NCBI RefSeq assembly: GCF_002847305.1
Contig: NZ_CP025408.1
Coordinates: forward strand, 2,873,001 to 2,937,000
DNA from: Paracoccus tegillarcae
GTDB taxonomy: Bacteria > Pseudomonadota > Alphaproteobacteria > Rhodobacterales > Rhodobacteraceae
Reading direction: 5' to 3'
Length of the DNA stretch: 64,000 nt
Part shown: positions 1-8,674 of the stretch, piece after piece
Layout of the letters: each line of letters opens with the position of its first letter
Position numbering within the stretch: position 1 is the stretch's first letter
Translations under genes and position numbers: made by a program
The notes under the pieces: model-generated
The model's input: the letters and a program-made list of their open reading frames with translations, nothing else
Told to the model about the DNA's origin: nothing
Database searches by the model: none

Positions 1-671
1 CCTCGCTGCCCTATATCTTCCGCTCGGTCGAGCACATGCACAAGGTCATGGACGGCCCCGTAGGCCAGCAGATCCTGGATGCCTTTGGCGATCACGATCT
101 GGTCGGGCTGGCGTTTTATGATGGTGGCTCGCGCAGCTTCTACAATTCCGAAAAGCCGATCACCTCGATGGCCGACATGGAGGGGATGAAGTTCCGCGTG
201 ATGCAGTCGGACATGTTCGTCGATATGGTCAGCGCCCTGGGCGCCAATGCGACGCCCATGCCTTACGGCGAGGTCTATTCCGGGATCCAGACCGGCGTCA
301 TCGACGGCGCCGAGAACAACTGGCCATCCTATGACAGTTCCGGCCATTTCGAGGTCGCGAAATACTATACGATGGACGAGCATCTGATCGTACCCGAAGT
401 GCTGGTCATGTCGCGTACCGCTTTTGACGGCCTGAGTGCCGAAGATCAGGAACTGGTCCGGCAGGCAGCCAAGGATTCGGTGCCGGTCATGCGCGAGTTG
501 TGGGCGGCCCGCGAGGCAGAGTCCGAGGCCAAGGTGCGCGAGGCCGGCGTCGAGATCGTGACCGATATCGACAAGACCCCGTTCATCGAGGCGATGGTGC
601 CGGTCTACGAGAAATATGTCACCTCGCCGGTGCTGCAGCAGATGGTGCAGGACATCCAGGCGACCGAATGA
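1..671 (+). CDS. dctP: TRAP transporter substrate-binding protein, DctP family (5' partial)
   Basis: This is the C-terminal part of a periplasmic TRAP binding protein. The reading frame is open from base 3 and runs into the window, so the start and signal peptide lie outside. The segment [10 protein letters not shown] carries the arginine that in DctP-family proteins salt-bridges the substrate carboxylate, followed by the family-typical [22 protein letters not shown] stretch (split here as PMPYGEVYS and GVIDGAENN). It is followed by the small and large membrane subunits. Beside pectin genes the ligand is probably a uronate such as galacturonate or an unsaturated uronate; that is inference from context. 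Family assignment is secure, substrate is not. Confidence 0.93.
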   Translation, partial: SLPYIFRSVEHMHKVMDGPVGQQILDAFGDHDLVGLAFYDGGSRSFYNSEKPITSMADMEGMKFRVMQSDMFVDMVSALGANATPMPYGEVYSGIQTGVIDGAENNWPSYDSSGHFEVAKYYTMDEHLIVPEVLVMSRTAFDGLSAEDQELVRQAAKDSVPVMRELWAAREAESEAKVREAGVEIVTDIDKTPFIEAMVPVYEKYVTSPVLQQMVQDIQATE

Positions 672-731
672 CGTCACGCAGGCCCGCGCCATTCGGTGCG
701 GGCCGATCCACTTCGGATCAGGGGTAAACGC

Positions 732-1256
732 ATGCAAGACAGGATGAAGTCCATCGCCGAGGCAACCGGCCTGCTGGCCCGTGCGGCGCTGTGGCTGGCC
801 GGGATCGGTCTGGTCCTGATGACCGCGCTGATCGCGGCGCAGGTTTTCTGGCGCTATATCCTGAATGACAGCATCATCTGGACCGAGCCTGCCTCGGTCA
901 TGATCATGGGCTGGTTCATCTTTCTGGGTGCGGCCGTCGGCATCCGCGAGGGCTATCACCTGTCCTTCGACGTGCTGCTGTATGTGCTGCCCGATACCGT
1001 CAAGAAAATCCTGCATTCAGTGTCCGATCTGGCGGTCGGCGGCTTTGGCGTCGGCATGATCTGGTATGGCTGGCAACTGGCCGCCAAGACCGCCGGGAAT
1101 ACGCTGCCCAGCCTTGGCATTTCAGGCGCGTTCGACTTTGCCCCGATCATCGGAGGCGGCGCGCTGGTCGTGCTGTTCTCGATCGAGCGCATCTTGCGAC
1201 GTGCAGCCGGTCTGCACACCGCTCGCTTTGGCGAAGAGCCGTTGGAGGACGGGTGA
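732..1256 (+). CDS. dctQ: TRAP transporter small permease, DctQ family
   Basis: A 174-residue membrane protein with about four hydrophobic segments, the usual size of the DctQ subunit that pairs with DctM. The ATG at 732 follows an AGGGG-type ribosome site; an earlier in-frame start at 696 would add 12 residues without hydrophobic character and is less likely. The motif FWRYILNDSIIWTEPASVM and the later GIREGYHLSFD stretch are typical of this family. Its TGA overlaps the ATG of the large subunit by one base, so translation is probably coupled. The job is energising and scaffolding uptake with the binding protein upstream. Confidence 0.93.
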   Translation: MQDRMKSIAEATGLLARAALWLAGIGLVLMTALIAAQVFWRYILNDSIIWTEPASVMIMGWFIFLGAAVGIREGYHLSFDVLLYVLPDTVKKILHSVSDLAVGGFGVGMIWYGWQLAAKTAGNTLPSLGISGAFDFAPIIGGGALVVLFSIERILRRAAGLHTARFGEEPLEDG

Positions 1257-2536
1257 TGGAACTGTATGTCCTGTTTGGAACCTTCGTCTTTCTCCTGCTG
1301 ATCGGCACGCCGGTGGCCTTTTGTCTGGGCGTGGCCAGTTTCGCGACCGTCATCTATCTGGACCTGCCGCCCGTCGTGGTGTTCCAGCGGCTGAATTCCG
1401 GTGTGTCGGTGTTCGCGCTGATGGCCATTCCGTTCTTTATCTATGCCGGCGACCTGATGGTGCGCGGTGACATTGCCCGCCGTCTGGTCGCTCTTGCGGG
1501 CGCCTTTGTCGGGCATCTGCGCGGCGGGCTGGGGCAGGTCAACGTGCTGTCCTCGGTCATGTTCGGCGGGGTTTCGGGTTCGGCCGCGGCCGATGCCAGC
1601 GCCGTGGGCGGGCTGATGGTGCCGCAGATGAAAGCGCGCGGATATGATGTCGATTATGCGGTGAACATCACCGTGGTCAGCTCGATCATCGCGCTGTTGC
1701 TGCCGCCGTCGCATAACATGATCATCTATTCCATCGCGGCAGGGGGACGGATCTCCATCGCGGATCTGTTCACCGCCGGGATCGTGCCGGGATTGCTGCT
1801 GGCCCTGGTGCTGATGATCGCATCCTGGTGGGTTGCCGTGCGCAAGGGCTATCCCGTTCAGGCCTTCGAGGGCTTTGGAAGGATCGGCCATTACTTCGTC
1901 TCGGCGCTGCCCGGACTTGTGTTGGTAGCGATCATCTTCGGGGGCGTACGCTCGGGTATCTTTACCGCCTCGGAATCGTCGAATATCGCGGTGGTCTACG
2001 CGCTGTTGGTGACCTTCTTCGTCTATCGCAGCCTCAGCTGGCACGATTTTGTCGAGGCGACATTCGCGGCCGTCCGCACCACAGCCATGGTACTGATGGT
2101 GATCGGCTGTGCGGCCTCATTCGGCTGGCTGCTGGCATTTCTCAAGGTGCCGGCCTCGATGGTCACGCTGCTGCAGAACGTATCGGACAATCCGATCGTC
2201 ATCCTGTTGCTGCTGAACGTCGTTTTGCTGATCCTTGGCACTTTCATGGACATGTCGCCGCTGATCATCATCACCACGCCGATCTTCTTGCCCGTCGCCG
2301 TCGCCTTTGGCATCGACCCGGTGCATTTCGGGGTGATCCTGATCCTGAACCTTGGCATCGGTTTGTGTACGCCACCGGTGGGTGCGGTTCTGTTCGTCGG
2401 CTGTGCCGTTGGGCGCATACCGATCTGGGACGCCGTTCGCACGATCTGGCCGTTCTACGGCGCCGCCTTCGCTGTGCTGATGCTTGTCACCTATATCCCT
2501 GCGCTGTCGCTGTGGCTGCCCGCGCAGTTCCGCTGA
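1256..2536 (+). CDS. dctM: TRAP transporter large permease, DctM family
   Basis: A 426-residue, very hydrophobic protein of about 12 membrane segments, the sodium-coupled transport subunit of a TRAP system. Family features include the GxxSGSAAADASAVGGLMVP region near residues 102-122 and PPSHNMIIYS. The ATG at 1256 shares its A with the stop of the small subunit; a GTG one codon upstream (1253) is the alternative. Together with the two preceding genes it makes a complete tripartite importer, placed directly before a secreted pectate lyase, which suggests uptake of uronic acids released outside the cell. Confidence 0.94.
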   Translation: MELYVLFGTFVFLLLIGTPVAFCLGVASFATVIYLDLPPVVVFQRLNSGVSVFALMAIPFFIYAGDLMVRGDIARRLVALAGAFVGHLRGGLGQVNVLSSVMFGGVSGSAAADASAVGGLMVPQMKARGYDVDYAVNITVVSSIIALLLPPSHNMIIYSIAAGGRISIADLFTAGIVPGLLLALVLMIASWWVAVRKGYPVQAFEGFGRIGHYFVSALPGLVLVAIIFGGVRSGIFTASESSNIAVVYALLVTFFVYRSLSWHDFVEATFAAVRTTAMVLMVIGCAASFGWLLAFLKVPASMVTLLQNVSDNPIVILLLLNVVLLILGTFMDMSPLIIITTPIFLPVAVAFGIDPVHFGVILILNLGIGLCTPPVGAVLFVGCAVGRIPIWDAVRTIWPFYGAAFAVLMLVTYIPALSLWLPAQFR

Positions 2537-2579
2537 CCCACGTGGCGTCTGACCGCAGACCCGAGAAGGAGTAAACCCG

Positions 2580-3896
2580 ATGACCTTGATGCGAAACCTT
2601 GCTGCCATCTGTGCGCTCTGCTGGTCCTCTGCTCAGGCGCAGGAGATTCCGGCCGAACATCTGGCCGTCGCAACGCAGCCGGCCACTGTCGGATGGGCCA
2701 GTGTCGAGGGTGAGACAACCGGCGGTGCGGCGGCGACCGCCGAGCAGGTCCATGTGGTCTCGTCGCGCGCTGAACTGGTCGCGGCACTGGGTGGCGACAA
2801 CGCCGGCAACGCGACCAATGATACCCCTGCGATCATCTTTGTCAGCGGCACGATTGATCTGACCGCCGATGATCAGGGCGGCGCGCGGGACATGTCTGCA
2901 TTTGCAGATCCCGAATATGACGAGGCTGCCTATATCGCCACCTACGACCCCGAGGTCTATGGCCGCGAAAACGAACCCGAAGGCCCGCTGGAGGACGCAC
3001 GCAAACGTTCGCAGCAGGCGCAGGCACTGGTCAGCGTCATTCGGGTGGGTGCCAACAAGACGCTGATCGGTCAGAACGATGCCCGGATCATCAATGGCAC
3101 CTTGCTGCTGAAAGAGGTCAGCAACGTCATCATCCGCAACATCACCTTCGAGGATTCCTACGATTTCTTTCCGCAATGGGACGCGACGGATGGCAGCGAG
3201 GGGAATTGGAATTCGGAATATGATCTGATTTCCATCGAGACGGCGACCCATGTCTGGATCGATCATTGCAGCTTTTCCGACGGCGCTCGGCCGGACGATC
3301 ACACCCCGCCGGTCTTTGGTCGCGTCAAGCAGCACCATGACGGGTTGGTCGATATCAAGACCATGGCCGACCATATCAGCATCACCAACAATCGGTTTTT
3401 CGACCATGACAAGGTCCACCTGATCGGATCCTCCGATAGCCGGACCGAGAACCGTGGGCATCTGAAAATCACCCTGACCGGTAACTGGTACGACAATATC
3501 GGCCAGCGCACCCCGCGTGTGCGGTTTGGCCAGGTTCATGTCTTTGGCAATCTCTTCACGCCGCGCGCGGATGGTCCCTATGCGTTTTCCTATGCTTTGG
3601 GTGCCGGCATCGAATCCCACATCCTGTCCGAAGCCAATGCGTTCGAACTGCCCGATGCTATTGCGCCTGCCGCCATCCTGCGCAGCTACAAGGGCGACAG
3701 GGCGCAGGACAATGGCTCGATCGTGAACGGCGAGGCCGTCGATCTGGTGGCCGCGCATAATGCAGCCAACCCCGACACGCCGCTGGCACCGACGGTCGAC
3801 TGGACGCCGCCCTATGACTATTCGCCCGCCGACCCTGCCACCATCGCAGAACAGATCCGCGCCGATGCCGGTGCCGGGGCGCTGTTGCCCCGGTAA
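2580..3896 (+). CDS. secreted pectate lyase, polysaccharide lyase family 1
   Basis: A 438-residue enzyme that cleaves polygalacturonate by beta-elimination, giving oligomers with 4,5-unsaturated ends. Residues 1-20 form a Sec signal peptide ending in AQA, so the mature enzyme is exported. PL1 beta-helix motifs are clear: the WIDHCSF block, the VDIKTMADHISITNN block, and QRTPRVRFG, in which R310 matches the catalytic arginine and R315 the second conserved arginine of the family. The ATG follows a good AAGGAG site. It is the only carbohydrate enzyme of the locus with an export signal, so it probably makes the first cut outside the cytoplasm. Calcium dependence is expected for the family. Confidence 0.95.
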   Translation: MTLMRNLAAICALCWSSAQAQEIPAEHLAVATQPATVGWASVEGETTGGAAATAEQVHVVSSRAELVAALGGDNAGNATNDTPAIIFVSGTIDLTADDQGGARDMSAFADPEYDEAAYIATYDPEVYGRENEPEGPLEDARKRSQQAQALVSVIRVGANKTLIGQNDARIINGTLLLKEVSNVIIRNITFEDSYDFFPQWDATDGSEGNWNSEYDLISIETATHVWIDHCSFSDGARPDDHTPPVFGRVKQHHDGLVDIKTMADHISITNNRFFDHDKVHLIGSSDSRTENRGHLKITLTGNWYDNIGQRTPRVRFGQVHVFGNLFTPRADGPYAFSYALGAGIESHILSEANAFELPDAIAPAAILRSYKGDRAQDNGSIVNGEAVDLVAAHNAANPDTPLAPTVDWTPPYDYSPADPATIAEQIRADAGAGALLPR

Positions 3897-3932
3897 TCGC
3901 TGCAAACCCTGACCGAACCGAAAGACTGAACC

Positions 3933-4244
3933 ATGCCCAACACCCATCCCGTTGTCCCGACCGATCCCGGCGTTACCCGCCAGGTGCTGGCCGAAAGCCC
4001 GGACATGATGGTCGTCGCCTTCCGCTTTGACACCGACGCCGAGGGGGCCTTGCACCATCACCCTCACGTGCAATCGACCTATGTCGAGGCGGGGCGCTTT
4101 ACCTTCATCCTTGAGGGTGCCGAGCATGATCTGGGGCCGGGCGACAGCCTTGTGATTCCCTCGGACGCAGCCCACGGTTGTGTGTGCCGCCAGGCGGGCA
4201 CGCTGATCGACACCTTCACACCCCGCAGCGACGATTTTCTCTGA
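3933..4244 (+). CDS. kdgF: cupin, KdgF-type unsaturated uronate lineariser
   Basis: A 103-residue single-domain cupin. KdgF proteins help open 4,5-unsaturated uronate rings to the linear 5-keto-4-deoxyuronate consumed by KduI. The cupin motif 1 appears as HHHPHVQSTYVEAGRFTF and motif 2 as PGDSLVIPSDAAHGC, which supply the metal-binding histidines. There is no signal peptide, so it acts in the cytosol. It lies between the lyase and kduI, exactly where such an enzyme is needed. Small cupins are hard to tell apart by sequence alone, so the name rests on similarity plus neighbours. Confidence 0.88.
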   Translation: MPNTHPVVPTDPGVTRQVLAESPDMMVVAFRFDTDAEGALHHHPHVQSTYVEAGRFTFILEGAEHDLGPGDSLVIPSDAAHGCVCRQAGTLIDTFTPRSDDFL

Positions 4245-4260
4245 TTGGAAAGACTGAACA

Positions 4261-5085
4261 ATGCTCAAGACACAAACACGCCATGCCATCGACCCCGCAA
4301 CCACCAAGACGCTGGATACCGATCAGCTGCGCGATCATTTCCATGTCGGCGGGCTGTTCAGCGATGGCGAGATCGATCTGGTCTACAGTCACTATGACCG
4401 CCTGATCCTTGGTTCTGCCGTGCCCGCTGGCGGGTCGCTGGTGCTGGATGCCGTCGCAGAAACCGGGACGCCCTCCATTCTTGACCGGCGCGAAATGGGT
4501 GTGCTGAACATCGGCGATACTGGCAGCGTCAGCGTTGGCGGGCAGGACCATACGCTGGAAAACGGCGAAGTGCTGTATATCGGCATGGGCTCTGGTCCCG
4601 TGACCTTTGGCGGCAATGGCCGCTTTTACGTCCTGTCCGCGCCGGCACATCAGACCTATCCGACCAAACTGATCAAGCTGTCTGACGCCCGCCGTGTCGA
4701 GTTGGGCTCGCGCGAGACGGCGAATGAACGCGTGATCATCCAGTTCCTGCATCCCGAGGTCTGCCAAAGCTGTCAGTTGCTGATGGGCTATACGCAATTT
4801 GCAGAAGGCTCGGTCTGGAACACCATGCCCGCCCACCTGCATGACCGCCGGATGGAGGCCTATCTGTATTTCGGCCTGCCGCAGGATCAGCGCGTCTTTC
4901 ACTTCATGGGTGAGCCGTCGCAGACCCGCCATATCGTCATGGCCAATGAAGAGGCCGTGATCTCTCCGCCCTGGTCGATCCATTCGGGCGCGGGCACCTC
5001 GTCTTACACGTTCTGCTGGGCGATGGCGGGCGACAATGTCGATTTCACCGACATGGACATGGTCGCGATGGAGGATCTGCGCTGA
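4261..5085 (+). CDS. kduI: 5-keto-4-deoxyuronate isomerase (4-deoxy-L-threo-5-hexosulose-uronate ketol-isomerase)
   Basis: A 274-residue cytosolic isomerase that turns 4-deoxy-L-threo-5-hexosulose uronate into 3-deoxy-D-glycero-2,5-hexodiulosonate. The zinc ligands are visible as H192, H194, E199 (in AHLHDRRMEAY) and H241 (in SIHSG). The spacing is identical to the known E. coli ligands H196, H198, E203 and H245, shifted by four. The N-terminal RHAIDP and HFHVGGLF segments are family-typical. It starts 16 bases after kdgF and its stop overlaps the kduD start by one base, so the three genes are one transcriptional unit. Confidence 0.97.
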   Translation: MLKTQTRHAIDPATTKTLDTDQLRDHFHVGGLFSDGEIDLVYSHYDRLILGSAVPAGGSLVLDAVAETGTPSILDRREMGVLNIGDTGSVSVGGQDHTLENGEVLYIGMGSGPVTFGGNGRFYVLSAPAHQTYPTKLIKLSDARRVELGSRETANERVIIQFLHPEVCQSCQLLMGYTQFAEGSVWNTMPAHLHDRRMEAYLYFGLPQDQRVFHFMGEPSQTRHIVMANEEAVISPPWSIHSGAGTSSYTFCWAMAGDNVDFTDMDMVAMEDLR

Positions 5086-5828
5086 TGGCGGGCCCGTTTT
5101 CCCTTGAAGGTCGCCATGCGCTGGTCACGGGTGCGAATACCGGGATCGGTCAGGCCATTGCCGTGGGGCTGGCCGAGGCCGGGGCGAAGGTCATCTGCGC
5201 CGGTCGCCGGGCCAGCGACGAGACGGTCGATCTGATCTCCCAGGCAGGTGGCACCGGATCGTCGGTGCTGGTGGATTTTGCCGATCCGATGGCGGGCAAT
5301 TCGCTGTTTGACGGGCAACAGATCGACATTCTGGTCAACAATGCCGGCATCATCCGTCGCGACGATGCCGTCGATTTCTCAGAGGCCGATTGGGACGATG
5401 TGATCGACGTCAACCTCAAGGCGCTGTTCTTTACCACGCAGGCCTTTGCCAAGCCGGTTCTGGCGCGGGGCGGTCATGCGTCGGTGGTGAATATTGCGTC
5501 GCTTCTGTCGTTTCAGGGCGGCATCCGGGTGCCGTCCTACACGGCCTCGAAACACGGGGTCGCCGGTCTGACCAAGCTGATGGCGAATGAATGGGCGGCC
5601 AAGGGCATCAACGTGAATGCCGTCGCGCCCGGCTATATCGCCACCAACAACACCGAGGCTCTGCGGGGTGATCCCGCGCGCAATCAGGCAATCCTTGATC
5701 GCATCCCCGCCGGTCGCTGGGGCGAGGCCTCTGACATCGCCGGGGCGGCGGTTTATCTGTGCACGCCGGCGGCGCGCTATGTCCACGGTGCAATCTTGAA
5801 CGTTGATGGAGGCTGGCTTGCCCGCTGA
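5085..5828 (+). CDS. kduD: 2-deoxy-D-gluconate 3-dehydrogenase / 2,5-diketo-3-deoxygluconate reductase
   Basis: A 247-residue classical short-chain dehydrogenase that reduces the KduI product to 2-keto-3-deoxygluconate. The nucleotide motif TGANTGIGQA is near residue 15, the NNAG motif is present, and the catalytic Y152 and K156 sit in YTASKHG. The first residues (FSLEGRHALVTGANTGIG) are typical of KduD. The start overlaps the kduI stop as TGATG. Kinase and aldolase for the product (KdgK, KdgA) are not in this window and must be encoded elsewhere. Confidence 0.96.
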   Translation: MAGPFSLEGRHALVTGANTGIGQAIAVGLAEAGAKVICAGRRASDETVDLISQAGGTGSSVLVDFADPMAGNSLFDGQQIDILVNNAGIIRRDDAVDFSEADWDDVIDVNLKALFFTTQAFAKPVLARGGHASVVNIASLLSFQGGIRVPSYTASKHGVAGLTKLMANEWAAKGINVNAVAPGYIATNNTEALRGDPARNQAILDRIPAGRWGEASDIAGAAVYLCTPAARYVHGAILNVDGGWLAR

Positions 5829-7245
5829 AAGACTGACCCATTCGGGCGCCCCGCGCCCCGGCACCGGCATCGTCCATCTGGGACTGGGTGCGTTCTTTCG
5901 CGCCTTTGGCTGCGTCTACATCGCCGATGCGATGGCATCTGGTGGCGGCGACTGGGGTATTGTGGGCGTATCGCTGCGCAGCCCTGACACGCGCAACGCG
6001 CTGTCGCCGCAGGGCTGGGCCTATAATTCCGTCACGCTTGGTCCGGATGGCGAGAAGGCTCGGGTGATCGAGGTGCTGAACGATGTGCTCGTTGCACCGA
6101 AAAACCCCGAGGCGGTTCTGTCCGCCATGGCTGACCCGGGCGTAAAGATCGTCACGCTGACGGTCACGGAAAAGGGCTATTGCCACAATCCGGCCACCGG
6201 CAGGCTGAATGCCGATCACCCCGATATCCGTCACGATCTGGAAGATGCCCTGCCGGTTTCGGCCGTCGGCTATCTGGTTCGCGCGTTGCAGCGCCGCCGT
6301 GACGCGGGTCTGGCGCCTTTCACCGTGCTGACCTGTGACAACCTGCCGGAAAACGGCAAACTGGTGCGCGGGCTGGTGCTGGATTTCGCCCGGCTGCTGG
6401 ACCCATCGCTTGCCAGCTGGATAGAGGCAGAGACGCGGTTTCCATCGACCATGGTCGACCGGATCACACCGGCCACCACCGATGCCGATATCGCGCGCGT
6501 CGAAGAACTGACCGGCAGGCATGACGCCGCGCCGGTGATGCATGAACCCTTTGCGCAATGGGCGGTCGAGGATGATTTCGTCGGCGGTGAGCGACCCGAT
6601 CTGGCCGCCGCGGGCGCCGAAATGGTCAGCGATGTCACCGCGCATGAGCACATGAAGCTGCGGATGCTGAACGGCACCCATTCCTCGCTGGCCTATACCG
6701 GCTATCTGGCGGGGCATGAAACCATCGCGGCGACTGTCGCCGATCCGGTTTACGCCGATTTTGTCCGGCAGTTGTGGTCCGAGATCATCCCGACCGTCGA
6801 GGCTCCCTCGGGCGTCAGTCTGGACGCCTATGCCGACGCGCTGTTTGATCGCTACGCCAACCCGGCGGTTCGTCACCGGACCTGGCAGATCGCGATGGAC
6901 GGCAGCCAGAAGCTGCCTCAGCGCCTGTTGGGGACACTGCGCGAGAACCTGGATGCCGGGCGCGCTTCGCCCGCGCTTTACCTCGCCGTTGCGGCCTGGA
7001 TGCGCTATGTCGGCGGCATCGACGAGGCGGGCGGCGCGATCGAGGTCAAGGACCCGCTGGCAGCGCACTTGCGCGAATTGTCCGATGCAGCCGATACACC
7101 TGCTGACACAGTTGCCGCCCTGCTGGCCGTCGACGACATCTTTCCACCCGAACTGGCCGCACGTCTGCAACAGCCTGTGACACAGGCGGCTGAACTGCTG
7201 TGGGCCAAAGGTGCGCGCAAAGCCGTGCAAGAGACGACTGCATGA
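5806..7245 (+). CDS. mannitol dehydrogenase family oxidoreductase, probable fructuronate/tagaturonate reductase
   Basis: A long-chain mannitol dehydrogenase family member of about 480 residues. It has an N-terminal Rossmann domain (IVHLGLGAFFRAF) and a C-terminal helical domain with the catalytic pattern K284, N289, H292 in HMKLRMLNGTH; the K-x4-N-x2-H spacing matches the family. In a pectin locus the likely reaction is NAD-dependent reduction of D-tagaturonate or D-fructuronate (UxaB/UxuB-like role), but polyol oxidation cannot be excluded. No uronate isomerase UxaC is in the window. The coordinate given uses the ATG inside kduD (23-base overlap). A TTG at 5818 preceded by GGAGG is an equally credible start. 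Confidence 0.88.
   Translation: MEAGLPAERLTHSGAPRPGTGIVHLGLGAFFRAFGCVYIADAMASGGGDWGIVGVSLRSPDTRNALSPQGWAYNSVTLGPDGEKARVIEVLNDVLVAPKNPEAVLSAMADPGVKIVTLTVTEKGYCHNPATGRLNADHPDIRHDLEDALPVSAVGYLVRALQRRRDAGLAPFTVLTCDNLPENGKLVRGLVLDFARLLDPSLASWIEAETRFPSTMVDRITPATTDADIARVEELTGRHDAAPVMHEPFAQWAVEDDFVGGERPDLAAAGAEMVSDVTAHEHMKLRMLNGTHSSLAYTGYLAGHETIAATVADPVYADFVRQLWSEIIPTVEAPSGVSLDAYADALFDRYANPAVRHRTWQIAMDGSQKLPQRLLGTLRENLDAGRASPALYLAVAAWMRYVGGIDEAGGAIEVKDPLAAHLRELSDAADTPADTVAALLAVDDIFPPELAARLQQPVTQAAELLWAKGARKAVQETTA
5808..5812 (+). promoter_or_regulatory. ribosome binding site that may favour the TTG start at 5818
   Basis: GGAGG lies inside the end of kduD, five bases before an in-frame TTG. The ATG at 5806 has no comparable upstream site. 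If this site is used, the mannitol-dehydrogenase-family protein begins LPAERLTHSG with Met replacing the first residue. Confidence 0.5.
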
Positions 7246-7288
7246 TCCGTACCGACCCCCCGTACCGGCACCAGAACGGAGCTGCAAA

Positions 7289-8674
7289 ATGAGCAAGAGA
7301 GCTGTGACCATCGCCTATATCGGTGGCGGTTCGCTGAACTGGGCCTTTCGGCTGATGGCCGATCTGGCGCATGATACGACGCTTGCGGCGCATGTGCGGC
7401 TGTACGATATCGACCACGCCGCGGCAGAACGGAACGCCCGGATCGGCGCCCGCTTTGCCGAGGTGTCCAAGGGTCAGCCTGCGACCTATCAGGCGGTGCC
7501 CGATATCGCGCAGGCGCTTGCCGGGGCCGATGTCGTGGTCGTCTCGATCCTGCCGGGGCAGTTCGACGATATGGCGCAGGATGTGGATATCCCCGCGCGA
7601 TTTGGCATCCTGCAATCGGTTGGCGACACGGTCGGGCCGGGCGGGTTCTTCAGGGCGCTGCGCTCGATTCCGATGATTGCGCAGATTGCGCGCGATATCC
7701 GCGATCACGCGCCAGAGGCCTGGGTCTGCAACCTGACCAACCCGATGAGCGTGCTGACCGGCGCCATGTACAGCGCCTTTCCCGAGATCAAGCTGTGGGG
7801 CGAATGTCACGAAGTGACCAAGCTGCGCCATCAGGTCGCCTGGATCGCCAACAACGAGGCGGGTGGGCCGCAGGTCAGCCATCGCGATGTCATCGTCAAC
7901 GTGCTGGGGATCAACCATTTCACTTTTGTCGACGCCATCGGGCTGAAAGGCCGCGACATGCTGCCCGCCTATCAGGAATTTGTGAACCAGCACGGCAATA
8001 GCGGCTGGTCGTCGCGCGAGCCCGACCCCGAGGACGATCACGACACCTACTTCATGGATCGCAGTCGGGTGAAGTTCGATCTTTATCGCCGCATCGGCAT
8101 ACCGGCGGCGGCGGGTGACCGGCATCTGGCCGAGTTCATGCCGCAAGGCGACTATCTGGATACTCATGCCGATTGGGGCTTTGCGCTGACGCCGGTTGCC
8201 TACCGGATGCGCGATCGCGACAGCAAACGCGAACGCGCCGCCGCGCTGGCCGCAGGGCAGGGCACGCCGCAGGCAGAACGCTCGGACGAGGCGCTGGTGG
8301 ATCAGATCAAGGGTCTGCTGGGGCTGGGGCATTTCGTCAGCAATGTGAACCTGCCGAACCGGGGCCAGATCGACGGATTGCCGCATGGCACCATCGTGGA
8401 AACCAACGCGCTGTTTTCCTCGCTTGGGGTGACACCGCTGGTCGCCGGGCGGCTGCCCGATGCGTTGCAGACGATCACCGCCGATCACGCCGCGCGCCAG
8501 ACTGCGCTGACGCAGGCCGTCATGACCGCAAGCTGGGGCGATCTGTTCGATCTGTTCCGATCCGATCCGCTGGTCGTGCCGCTGAGTGATGCGTGCGCGA
8601 AAGATCTGTTTGTCGAGATGGTGCAGGCCACGGCCCACCATCTTCCTGAGGAATTGCAGAGGGAGGCCGCATAA
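7289..8674 (+). CDS. glycoside hydrolase family 4, probable alpha-galacturonidase
   Basis: A 461-residue GH4 enzyme, a family that uses NAD and a divalent metal in a redox-assisted hydrolysis. The Rossmann start (IAYIGGGSLNWAFRL), the CNLTNPMSVLT motif, C173 and H174 in GECHEV, and H210 in GINHF supply the cofactor and metal ligands expected for GH4. GH4 covers alpha-glucosidases, alpha-galactosidases, 6-phospho-glycosidases and alpha-galacturonidases (LplD type). Lying between uronate enzymes and an oligosaccharide importer, galacturonidase is the best guess. It has no signal peptide. The ATG at 7289 has GGAG eight bases upstream; the longer frame from 7211 would run into the preceding gene. 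Confidence 0.9.
   Translation: MSKRAVTIAYIGGGSLNWAFRLMADLAHDTTLAAHVRLYDIDHAAAERNARIGARFAEVSKGQPATYQAVPDIAQALAGADVVVVSILPGQFDDMAQDVDIPARFGILQSVGDTVGPGGFFRALRSIPMIAQIARDIRDHAPEAWVCNLTNPMSVLTGAMYSAFPEIKLWGECHEVTKLRHQVAWIANNEAGGPQVSHRDVIVNVLGINHFTFVDAIGLKGRDMLPAYQEFVNQHGNSGWSSREPDPEDDHDTYFMDRSRVKFDLYRRIGIPAAAGDRHLAEFMPQGDYLDTHADWGFALTPVAYRMRDRDSKRERAAALAAGQGTPQAERSDEALVDQIKGLLGLGHFVSNVNLPNRGQIDGLPHGTIVETNALFSSLGVTPLVAGRLPDALQTITADHAARQTALTQAVMTASWGDLFDLFRSDPLVVPLSDACAKDLFVEMVQATAHHLPEELQREAA

Noticed and set aside
956..2044. Long minus-strand frame opposite the TRAP permeases
   Set aside because: Gln/His/Arg-rich composition typical of antisense shadows; the + strand proteins are clearly homologous to DctQ and DctM.
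2487..4307. 606-residue open frame on the minus strand
   Set aside because: It lies opposite the pectate lyase and kdgF genes, has no recognisable domain, and is explained by GC-rich codon bias.
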